Program-made: the position numbers and the translations under genes
In this document: in pieces, positions 37,502 through 45,533 of the stretch
How the letters are laid out: each line of letters starts with the position of its first letter
Numbering within the stretch: the first letter of the stretch is position 1
NCBI RefSeq assembly: GCF_005877885.1
Contig: NZ_VCHY01000014.1
Span: 80,273 to 144,272 of the forward strand
DNA: 64,000 bases
Direction: 5' to 3'
Source of the DNA: Labilibacter sediminis
GTDB taxonomy: Bacteria; Bacteroidota; Bacteroidia; Bacteroidales; Marinilabiliaceae
The notes under the pieces: model-generated
Seen by the model: the letters and a program-made list of their open reading frames with translations, nothing else
Database searches by the model: none
Told to the model about the DNA's origin: nothing

Positions 37502-37707
37502 TTCTGTCACAGGTTTAGACACCACAAGTTCCACCCATGGTTATTAGAGTTAAATCCCTTTAGGATTGGTATAGCGCAAAATAACCGCGAGGCGGTTCAA
37601 CAATAATAACCAGGGGTGACAACCCGTGGTATTGGCAACGTACGAACACAACCCTGAAATGGGTTGAACTTTCCCACAAGATTATACATCTAATTGTGAC
37701 AGAGCCA
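37502..37707. repeat. CTGTCACA-ended intergenic element, copy 2
   Basis: Ends TTCTGTCACAGGTTTAG and CTAATTGTGACAGAGCC form imperfect terminal inverted repeats. Inside are AACCGCGAGGCGGTT, CAATAATAACCAGGGGTG, CAACCCGTGGT and CAACCCTGAAATGGGTTG, in the same order as copy 1. Bases 37708-37950 hold nothing else recognisable. Confidence 0.65.
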
Positions 37708-37956
37708 AATTTATTGATAAAACAGCAATTTCTCTGGCAGTGTTGCAATGGCATTTAATAAACAGAATGACTAAATTATAAGTGTAATATTAAATTAGGA
37801 TACTAAGGTGTAACAATGCGTTTTTTTAATGAGACTTTTTTTTCTTCTCATTTCAAAATAATAACTCATTTAATCTCGGTTTGTATAGAAGAATGATTTA
37901 TCATGTAGATAACCTTGCTGGAGGTGTTAAGTATAAGAAAAACAGTGCCTTAGGTG

Positions 37957-38025
37957 GTGATACTTTATGCCCCCTTAATTGATACTTTTGTCACCATGCA
38001 GATTATAGCGTTGCAGATACATTTG
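37957..38025 (+). promoter_or_regulatory. operator and -7 element before the TonB receptor gene
   Basis: TGATACTTTATGCCCCCTTA (37958-37977) matches the half-sites at 26780-26840. A second TGATACTTTTG follows at 37980. TACATTTG (38018-38025) is a TAnnTTTG -7 element about 20 bp beyond. The spacing from operator to -7 resembles that of the 26903 promoter. Confidence 0.55.
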
Positions 38026-38054
38026 TTAAAGTATTTAAACAATTTTTAAAGATT

Positions 38055-40382
38055 ATGAAAAAAATCAAGTCATTAATTTTAATGTTTCTTGCTTTATCAA
38101 CGTTCTGTTTCGCTCAGGAAACCCAAACAGAACAAAAGGATACAAAAGAAGAAACTAAAGAAACAAAAAAAGAGACAGAGGAAAAGCAAGACACAAAAAA
38201 TGTAATGCTTAATGCCGAAAGTAACCAAGGACCTCGTGTAATTAATGTTGGATTGCCAGGAATGGATTTATCTATTTATGAGGATGGTCTACCAGTAGTG
38301 CCATATTTTTGGCCTCAGAACCCATTAACCATATGGCGATACGATCAAAGTATCCAACGTATTAACCTGGCAAGTTTTTCTGAGAATGCATTAATTGCAG
38401 GTAAAACAGGTTATTTAATTGATACCTACTCACGTCAAGGTGGTCGAAAATTCAGAGGTTATGCTTCTTTACGTACTAATGTTTTTGGATTTTATAATGG
38501 AGAGTTGAATCTCTCAGGCCCTATTAAAAATGACTGGTACTATAGTGTAAGTGCCAATTATGCAGATGACCCGGGTTATCGTAAATCTATTCCGGATATT
38601 AATAGCACTAATCTTCTTTTGAAAGGATTTATCACTAAAAAATTCAAAAACAAAAAGGGGGAACTCCTATTTGGTGTAAAGCATGATTATGCTAACGGTA
38701 ACAATAACGTGTATGTTCCTTTTATTTATAAAAAAGGTGGCGATTATGAGCAGGTAGAAGGTTTTGATGTATTACGCGACTCTTATTTTCCTCGTGATAC
38801 TAAAGTAAATGCCCTTAACAGGTTAGATGGTACAGAAAGTGAAGTTGACATGGCGAATTCAATGATAACTAAAACTTTTGCCTACGATTTTGGAGTTAAA
38901 TATAACTTTGATAATGGTTGGAAACTGAATTTCCGTAACCGTTTGCATAAGGCTGACGTTTCCATATCAGTAGTAAGACCTCTAGGGGGAGCATTTGAGA
39001 GTGCAAATATCAAAGATGAACTGCGTATACAAGGACCTTTTCCTATCAACCTTACTTATGCAGATGATGGCTCAATATTTGATAATCCTAACGGATTAGT
39101 ACAAATGACGGCGCACTCGTATAATAATCCTATGGATTATACCACGTTTTCCAGTCGTTTTGAGATGACCAAAAAGCAAGGGAATCATAGTTATCGTATT
39201 GGTTCCATGTTTATGTATGAAAATCAAGATGAGTTTGTAACTAATAATACAGTTTTCCTTCACGAAGTAGCTCCTGATCCACGTAAGATTGATTTAACAT
39301 TGCTATTACCACCGGCGTATGGAGGTCCTAATAAAATAACGGATAACGGTCAGTTACCCCATAATGGCACTTTTAGCTATATTGATGGTTCTCGTTCTGA
39401 TATTGGAGTATATTTTTCAGATAAGTGGGAAGTTTCGCCAGTATTCACATTGGGTTATGGTGGTCGGTTGAATTATCGTTGGTATGATGCATGGTCAGCA
39501 GATAGTGAAACTCCCTTAGATCTAAAGAATGGAGAAACGATTAAAGACCGTGAATTAAGACATGTTGACGATGAGATCATGTATTGGCAGGGATACATTA
39601 ACGGGGAATATAAATTGAGCAAATTAACAGGATTCCTGTTTGAAGCAACTAAAAATGAAATTACACCTATACTAAATGAATTTTCTATAAGTACAGTGAG
39701 TACAGAAAAGAGACAACCTATTTATTCTGCGAAATTTGGAGTTTTCTACAATCATCCTAAAATTAATGTGGTAAGTAGTATAGATTATATCACAAAGAAA
39801 AATGATTTACAACCTATGGGAATACTGATACCTGGAGGTCAAGGCCAAAAGGAGAACTTTAAAATTTATCATGACCTGGAAACTATGGGTTGGGTTACTG
39901 ATGTGATTGTAAAACCGTTTAAGAATTTTGAATTGCATACGATGTTTACTTTGCAAAAGCCAAAGTATGATAATTTTGAATTTGAAACATCCTGGGGTGA
40001 ATCTTTTAATTTTAATGGAAAAGTACCAGGAGGTATTTCTGAAGTATTGGTTGAAATAGACCCAAGCGCTTATTTCTTAAAACGTAAGTTAAAAGCATGG
40101 GCAAGCTTTAGATACTTTAGTAAGCAATATGCTTCGTTTAGTAACCTGCTTTATTATAAACCACGTTGGGAATCATTTGCAGGTTTAGATTATAAGTTCT
40201 CAAGAAAATTGTCTGCTGAAATAAAGGTATATAACCTGGCAAATTTTGCCGGAATGAAAGGTTCTATCCAAAATGATACGCAATATAACGAAGGTAACTT
40301 AGATACTATCTATGGTACTCCTCAGTCTGGTGAAACCATGTTACCTCGCCATGCAGAGTTAAAAATTAGTTATAAGTTCTAA
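38055..40382 (+). CDS. TonB-dependent outer-membrane receptor without SusD partner
   Basis: 775 residues. The signal peptide ends at STFCFAQ. A Lys/Glu/Thr-rich stretch (about 22-48) replaces the carboxypeptidase-like domain of SusC proteins. A short plug-like part (PRVINVGLPGMDLSIYEDGLPV) precedes a long series of amphipathic strands, and the protein ends SYKF with the aromatic C-terminus of outer-membrane barrels. It should bring a substrate across the outer membrane using TonB. No SusD-like lipoprotein gene is next to it, so it is not a classical SusCD pair. It is placed after an HTCS-type operator and before a sulfatase gene. The substrate is presumably a sulfated oligosaccharide; that is inference. 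Confidence 0.8.
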   Translation: MKKIKSLILMFLALSTFCFAQETQTEQKDTKEETKETKKETEEKQDTKNVMLNAESNQGPRVINVGLPGMDLSIYEDGLPVVPYFWPQNPLTIWRYDQSIQRINLASFSENALIAGKTGYLIDTYSRQGGRKFRGYASLRTNVFGFYNGELNLSGPIKNDWYYSVSANYADDPGYRKSIPDINSTNLLLKGFITKKFKNKKGELLFGVKHDYANGNNNVYVPFIYKKGGDYEQVEGFDVLRDSYFPRDTKVNALNRLDGTESEVDMANSMITKTFAYDFGVKYNFDNGWKLNFRNRLHKADVSISVVRPLGGAFESANIKDELRIQGPFPINLTYADDGSIFDNPNGLVQMTAHSYNNPMDYTTFSSRFEMTKKQGNHSYRIGSMFMYENQDEFVTNNTVFLHEVAPDPRKIDLTLLLPPAYGGPNKITDNGQLPHNGTFSYIDGSRSDIGVYFSDKWEVSPVFTLGYGGRLNYRWYDAWSADSETPLDLKNGETIKDRELRHVDDEIMYWQGYINGEYKLSKLTGFLFEATKNEITPILNEFSISTVSTEKRQPIYSAKFGVFYNHPKINVVSSIDYITKKNDLQPMGILIPGGQGQKENFKIYHDLETMGWVTDVIVKPFKNFELHTMFTLQKPKYDNFEFETSWGESFNFNGKVPGGISEVLVEIDPSAYFLKRKLKAWASFRYFSKQYASFSNLLYYKPRWESFAGLDYKFSRKLSAEIKVYNLANFAGMKGSIQNDTQYNEGNLDTIYGTPQSGETMLPRHAELKISYKF

Positions 40383-40392
40383 ATATCTTATT

Positions 40393-40431
40393 GTTTGAGA
40401 GCTCCATTTAAAGAGCTCTCAAGCATCTTTA
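40393..40431 (+). terminator. intrinsic terminator after the TonB receptor gene
   Basis: Perfect 10-bp stem TTGAGAGCTC / GAGCTCTCAA, 8-nt loop, followed by GCATCTTTAATT. Confidence 0.65.
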
Positions 40432-40545
40432 ATTACATTAAATATGCCATGTGATTAACGCAGCATTTAAGGTATAAAATACAATACCTTAAGTGTATTG
40501 AGTTCTATAAAGTATCATCTATTGATAAATTTTTGAGGAGAAAAT

Positions 40546-40582
40546 CTTAAGGGGCATTTCTAGCTTTAATAAAATATATCTG
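40546..40582 (+). promoter_or_regulatory. weaker operator match and -7-like element before the 40594 sulfatase
   Basis: CTTAAGGGGCATTTC (40546-40560) is the reverse of the CCCC(C)TTAAT half of the shared motif; its TGRTAC half is poorly kept (CTAG). TATATCTG (40575-40582) differs from TAnnTTTG by one base. Another TGATAC, on the minus strand, lies near 40512-40517. Confidence 0.35.
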
Positions 40583-40593
40583 AATTTCCGGGA

Positions 40594-42249
40594 ATGAGAA
40601 AAATAATTATATCATTAAGTATTATTGTGCTTGCTTTATCTGCATGTACACAAAAAGAAGAAAATTACAATATTTTGTGGTTATCTGTAGAAGATATTAG
40701 TCCCTTAATTTCTGAGTATGGGGTTAATACTGCAGAAACACCTAATATATCACGATTGGCTACAGAAGGTATTCGATTTACAAATGCCTATGCAACAGAG
40801 GGAGTATGTGCTCCAAGCCGCTCATCGATTATTACTGCTATGCATCCTGCAAGTATTGGAACGGAGCATATGCGCACCGCTATGACTCATGTTACATATC
40901 GCTCTCCTGAAAGAGAAAGTCTTTTTAATAAAAAAACTAATGATATTAATGGTAAGAAAATACCACCATACTCAGCTGTTTTACCTGCTGAAGTAAAGTG
41001 TTTTTCAGAGTACATCAGAGCCAATGATTATTATTGTACCAACAGTGTAAAAACAGATTACCAGTTTGCTTGTCCTATTACAGCCTGGGATGAAAGTTCG
41101 CCTGAAGCGCACTGGAAAAACAGACCCGAAGGGAAACCATTTTTTTCCGTAATAAACTTTATCGATACACACGAATCACAAGTATGGGGAAGGGCAAAAA
41201 ATCCTATGCTTGTGAACAAAGATGAGGTTCGTGTGCCGGAGTATTACCCGGACAATGAAATTGTGCGCACTGATGTAGCCAGGGTATATTCAAACATCGA
41301 AGAGTTAGATCAAAAAATAGGTCAAACATTAGCCGAACTGGAAGCTGATGGCTTATTGGATAAAACCATTATTTTCTTTTGGAGCGATCACGGAGGACCT
41401 TTATTAAGGCAAAAACGTGCAGTAAATAACTCAGGTCTTCATGTACCGCTAATCGTTCGATTCCCTGATGGAAATGGAGCCGGAACAACCTGTGAAGACT
41501 TAGTTTCTTTAATGGATCTTGGGCCGACTGTTATGTCTCTTTTGGGAATAAAACCACCAGAATATATGCAAGGTCGTGCCTTTTTAGGGAAATATAAAGA
41601 AGAGGAAAAACGGAAATATATATTCGGAGGTTCGGGGCGTTTTGATGCGCAAAACGATTTTCGCCGTTCAGTATTGAATGACCGTTATGTGTATATCCGT
41701 AACTTCTATCCGGAGATACCGGAAGTATTAAATAATAAGTACCGTAAACAACTGGCTAGTGTTCGCGAAATGTATCGCTTAAATGCACTTGATTCGCTCG
41801 AAGGGGCACCGGCTCGTTTGTTTGCGCCCACAAAAGCAGAGGAAGAGTTTTATGATCTTCAATCAGATCCGGATGAGGTGAACAATCAGATAAATAATCC
41901 GGAATATGAGTCAATTATCTCTGAAATGCGTGATGCTTTAAAAAACTGGCAAAACGAAATTGACGATACTGGGTTCTTGCCGGAATACGAGCTTGTAAAT
42001 ATGATGTGGCCGGGAATGAAACAGCCTGTAACGGAACCGGTTGTAATAGATGAAAGAAGAGGGGAATTGACCCTCTCAAGTCCAACTCCGGGCGCTTCGA
42101 TTGGATATCAGTTGAATAAAAAAATTGGTTCAAATAATTGGGACTTGTATTATCAACCTTTAAAATTAACCCCAGGAGACACTTTAGTGACAAGAGCTAT
42201 CCGAATTGGTTATAAACACAGTCAACCAGTGCAGTATATACAGAAATAA
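40594..42249 (+). CDS. S1 sulfatase, lipoprotein
   Basis: 551 residues with a lipoprotein signal (VLALSACTQ, lipid Cys about residue 18). ILWLSVEDISPLI carries the first metal-binding acids; GVCAPSRSSIITAM is the signature with formylglycine Cys C72; FFWSDHGGPLLRQK holds further metal and active-site residues. The C-terminal 80 residues (after PVVIDERRGELTLSSP) form an extra small beta domain beyond the sulfatase core. It is anchored in a membrane facing the periplasm or surface. It leads a run with GH3, SDR and GH3 genes. The Cys-Ala-Pro-Ser-Arg form suggests a subfamily different from the other sulfatases here. Confidence 0.9.
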   Translation: MRKIIISLSIIVLALSACTQKEENYNILWLSVEDISPLISEYGVNTAETPNISRLATEGIRFTNAYATEGVCAPSRSSIITAMHPASIGTEHMRTAMTHVTYRSPERESLFNKKTNDINGKKIPPYSAVLPAEVKCFSEYIRANDYYCTNSVKTDYQFACPITAWDESSPEAHWKNRPEGKPFFSVINFIDTHESQVWGRAKNPMLVNKDEVRVPEYYPDNEIVRTDVARVYSNIEELDQKIGQTLAELEADGLLDKTIIFFWSDHGGPLLRQKRAVNNSGLHVPLIVRFPDGNGAGTTCEDLVSLMDLGPTVMSLLGIKPPEYMQGRAFLGKYKEEEKRKYIFGGSGRFDAQNDFRRSVLNDRYVYIRNFYPEIPEVLNNKYRKQLASVREMYRLNALDSLEGAPARLFAPTKAEEEFYDLQSDPDEVNNQINNPEYESIISEMRDALKNWQNEIDDTGFLPEYELVNMMWPGMKQPVTEPVVIDERRGELTLSSPTPGASIGYQLNKKIGSNNWDLYYQPLKLTPGDTLVTRAIRIGYKHSQPVQYIQK

Positions 42250-42273
42250 ACCGTGTTGTAGAGTATTAGTGTT

Positions 42274-44490
42274 ATGAGAAGTATTAAAGAAAAATTATCA
42301 CTGCTAGCAATTGTTGGTCTGGTATTGATGGGGGGATTTAAGTTATCTGCCCAATCAAAAGTAGAATATAAGAAACCACTTTCAGAGTTTAATGAGGCTC
42401 CGAAAGGTGCAATTTATACAGATGTAAATAAAACACCTGAAGAAAGAACTCAAGATCTTTTAGAGCATTTAACGTTCGACGAACTTTTAACCTTATTTGG
42501 GGGCTACAAGCATTTTCACATTGCCGGTGTACCACGTTTGGGTTTACGACCTCTTACTATGGCAGATGCAGGGCAGGGAATTCGCTCTGTTCCCAAAACA
42601 CGTATTAAAGCTACGTCATATCCGTCTACTGTTGCGCTGGCTGCCACCTGGAATCCTGAAGTTGCTAATTTAATGGGGACTTCACTGGGTAACGAATGTC
42701 GTTTATGGGGAGTTGATATTTTACTTGGGCCAGGTATTAACATGCAGCGCTTGTCTGTTAGTGGACGTAATTTTGAGTACATGGGAGAAGATCCTTTGTT
42801 GACCTCAAAAATGGTTGTTGAGTATGTAAAAGGTGTACAAAGTAAAAATGTGATTGCAACGGCAAAGCACTTTATTGGTAACGATCAGGAATTTTGCCGC
42901 CATATTTCTGATTCTCATATTGATGAACGTACACTTCGTGAAATATATTTTCCGGCTTGGAAAGCAGTAATTCAGGAAGGTGGACTGAAAGGTATTATGG
43001 CAGGTAACAACGCTTGCAATGGTATACATGGCTCTATGGATGAGCAATATTTGCAAAATGTAGTGCGAGAAGAATGGGGATTTACGGGTATAACAATGAC
43101 CGATTGGCAGAACACCAATTATTTCCCCAAAAGCCAGTACTTGTTTCTAAATTCAGGAATGTCGTTGCTTATGCCCAATAACGAATCATTTATGAAATTC
43201 CTGACAGGGCATCTTAAACAATACCCACATAAAAAAGATGAAGTAATAGAGATACTTAAGCAAAAGGTTTATTCCAACTTACTACCGGTATTTGAAAGTG
43301 GCTTATATGATATGCCTTTAACTGATAAAACTCTCGAATCAGAATTGCCAAATAACAAGGTCAATGCACGTACTGTTGCCGAAGAAGCCATTACACTCTT
43401 AAAAAATGAGGATAATATTTTACCTCTATCCCGTAAAAGTAAGGTTTTGTTAATGGGTGAAGTAAAAGAAAGGCACAGTGGTTTCGGTAGTGGATTTGTT
43501 AGAGGTTATGATCATGTCAGTTATGCTGATGGTTTAGCATCACAAGGTAATAAGTTAACAGTAAGTCCGGATTTTAACGAAGAGCAAATTAAAAATGCCG
43601 ATGTTATTATTTACAATCTGAATATACTTGGAAGTGAAGGTAAAGATATCCCGTTTGAAGAAGGTAGGAATAATGAAATAGCTAAAGTAGCAGCTATTAA
43701 TCCCAATGTTGTGGTTGTGATAAATGCAGCCAATGGTTTACCTATGCCATGGTTAGAGGATGTTAAAGGAGTGCTTTGGTGTTACTTTTTAGGACAAGAA
43801 CGAGGCAATGCACTGGCAAATGTGATGTATGGAAAAGTAAATCCATCAGGTAAGTTGCCATTTACCTTAGAAGAAGATTTTGCTGATTCTTGTGATCCTG
43901 ATTTTAACCATATTGGAGGTAAACCATTTTGGGATGGAGACAATACCAAATATAAAAACTACTGGTTACAAAATGGAGAAGAGGTAAGAGCAAGTCAGCA
44001 GTTTAGAGATAACATTCGCCCATTCCAATTAATTCCAATCAATTACGATGAAGGTGTGTTTATGGGTTATCGTTGGTGGGACAAAACCGGAAGTCCTATT
44101 TACTTTCCTTTCGGACATGGTTTATCTTATACTAACTTCCAATATGAGGATATTAAAATTTCAAAGGAAAATATATCAGGTGATGAAGAGTTGGTTGTAA
44201 GCTTTACACTAAAAAATACAGGAAAAGTAACAGGAAAAGAAGTGGTACAATTATATATCGCCGATAAGGAAAGCAGTGTTGAACGCCCGGTAAAAGAATT
44301 GAAACACTTCGAAAAAGTTGAGTTGAAAGCACGCGGGAGCAAAACTGTTTCATTTACAATTAAGAAACAAGACCTTGCTTTCTGGGACGAGCAAATAGCT
44401 GGCTGGAAAGTTGAACCAGGCGAATTTGAAATACTAATTGGTTCTTCATCGCGTGATATTCGTTTAAATAAAAGCTTTAGCTATGAGTAA
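42274..44490 (+). CDS. GH3 glycosidase
   Basis: 738 residues. The signal peptide ends at GFKLSAQ. ATAKHFIGND and RLSVSGRNFEYMGEDP are GH3 core motifs. The predicted nucleophile is the Asp in GITMTDWQN (D277). Domain 2 follows, with NILGSEGKDIPFEEGRNNEI in the acid/base region, and PFGHGLSYTNFQYED introduces the fibronectin-III-like domain. It is clearly different in sequence from the GH3 at 33349. The gap to the sulfatase upstream is 24 bp and its end overlaps the SDR gene by 8 bp, so all are cotranscribed. The linkage cleaved is not known. Confidence 0.9.
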   Translation: MRSIKEKLSLLAIVGLVLMGGFKLSAQSKVEYKKPLSEFNEAPKGAIYTDVNKTPEERTQDLLEHLTFDELLTLFGGYKHFHIAGVPRLGLRPLTMADAGQGIRSVPKTRIKATSYPSTVALAATWNPEVANLMGTSLGNECRLWGVDILLGPGINMQRLSVSGRNFEYMGEDPLLTSKMVVEYVKGVQSKNVIATAKHFIGNDQEFCRHISDSHIDERTLREIYFPAWKAVIQEGGLKGIMAGNNACNGIHGSMDEQYLQNVVREEWGFTGITMTDWQNTNYFPKSQYLFLNSGMSLLMPNNESFMKFLTGHLKQYPHKKDEVIEILKQKVYSNLLPVFESGLYDMPLTDKTLESELPNNKVNARTVAEEAITLLKNEDNILPLSRKSKVLLMGEVKERHSGFGSGFVRGYDHVSYADGLASQGNKLTVSPDFNEEQIKNADVIIYNLNILGSEGKDIPFEEGRNNEIAKVAAINPNVVVVINAANGLPMPWLEDVKGVLWCYFLGQERGNALANVMYGKVNPSGKLPFTLEEDFADSCDPDFNHIGGKPFWDGDNTKYKNYWLQNGEEVRASQQFRDNIRPFQLIPINYDEGVFMGYRWWDKTGSPIYFPFGHGLSYTNFQYEDIKISKENISGDEELVVSFTLKNTGKVTGKEVVQLYIADKESSVERPVKELKHFEKVELKARGSKTVSFTIKKQDLAFWDEQIAGWKVEPGEFEILIGSSSRDIRLNKSFSYE

Positions 44491-45502
44491 GAATAAGATA
44501 AATGTATTATTAACTGGAGCTTCTGGTTCGGTTGGTCGCGAAGCGTTAAAAATGCTTAGTAAAGAGCAAGATAGGTTTGATGTTACAGTATTTGATGTTA
44601 AATCGAAGCTATCCTTGAAGATGCTTGCTCCTTATAAAGATAGTATTGAGATTGTGTATGGAGATATCACCAAGGAACAGGATGTAAAAGCAGTATGTTT
44701 AAATAAGGATGTTGTGATTCATCTGGCGGCGATTATTCCACCCTTAGCCGATGAAAAACCAAGGCTTGCAGAGGCTGTAAATACTCAAGGTACTTTGCAT
44801 TTAATTAATAATCTGGAAGCTTTGTCTCCAAAAGCTTTTTTCTTGTATAGTTCATCAGTTTCTGTTTATGGCGATCGAATAGATAATCCAAATATCTATG
44901 TTGCTGATCCTCTTCAACCTAGTGAAGGTGATGAATATGCTGTAACAAAGATAAAATCAGAGGAAATCATACGCAATTGCAAATTAGATTGGAGCATTTT
45001 TCGTTTAGGGGCAATTATGGGAAATCACAAGATTTCAAACTTAATGTTCCATCAACCGCTGGCAACTTCTATGGAAATCGCAACTCCCGAAGATACGGCT
45101 AGAGCATTTGTAAATGCTATTGATCAGAAGCATTTGTTATCTAAGAAAATATTTAACCTGGGAGGTGGGGAAAGCTGTCGAATTTCTTATGAAGATTTCA
45201 TGTCTAGATCTTTTGCATTAGCAGGCCTTGGAGATGCTAAATTTCCTGAAAAGTCATTTGCCGAAAAAAACTTCCATTGTGGTTATTATATGGATGGTGA
45301 TGACTTGGAAAAAATTGTGCATTTCAGACAAGATACGCTTGAAAGTTACTTTAGAAAGGAAAAGGAAAAAATTGGTGGACTTCAGAAATTTTTCACAGCA
45401 CTATTGAATAAACCAATCAAGAAGTATATGTTAAAAATGTCTGATCCTTATAAAGCATATCATTCAAATGACAAAGAAATGATTAATCGCTATTTTAAGT
45501 GA
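44483..45502 (+). CDS. NAD-dependent epimerase/dehydratase-like SDR
   Basis: 339 residues. LLTGASGSVGREAL is the NAD-binding motif, and YAVTK in GDEYAVTKIKSEE is the catalytic YxxxK. FNLGGGESCRISYEDF is the usual C-terminal-half motif. It is cytoplasmic. Its start overlaps the GH3 gene end by 8 bp (translational coupling), and another GH3 follows after 31 bp, so it very probably acts on a sugar that the two GH3 enzymes release. Which sugar is not apparent. It has little similarity to the SDR at 36360 beyond the fold. Confidence 0.8.
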   Translation: MSKNKINVLLTGASGSVGREALKMLSKEQDRFDVTVFDVKSKLSLKMLAPYKDSIEIVYGDITKEQDVKAVCLNKDVVIHLAAIIPPLADEKPRLAEAVNTQGTLHLINNLEALSPKAFFLYSSSVSVYGDRIDNPNIYVADPLQPSEGDEYAVTKIKSEEIIRNCKLDWSIFRLGAIMGNHKISNLMFHQPLATSMEIATPEDTARAFVNAIDQKHLLSKKIFNLGGGESCRISYEDFMSRSFALAGLGDAKFPEKSFAEKNFHCGYYMDGDDLEKIVHFRQDTLESYFRKEKEKIGGLQKFFTALLNKPIKKYMLKMSDPYKAYHSNDKEMINRYFK

Positions 45503-45533
45503 TATGATGTATAATTAATAATAAGATTAAATC

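Noticed and set aside
37560..37754. Minus-strand ORF of 64 codons
   Set aside because: It is the reverse reading of a repeat element (copy 2 of the CTGTCACA family), not a gene.
38055..40382. SusC of a SusCD pair
   Set aside because: No SusD-like gene is adjacent, and the N-terminal carboxypeptidase-like domain typical of SusC is absent.
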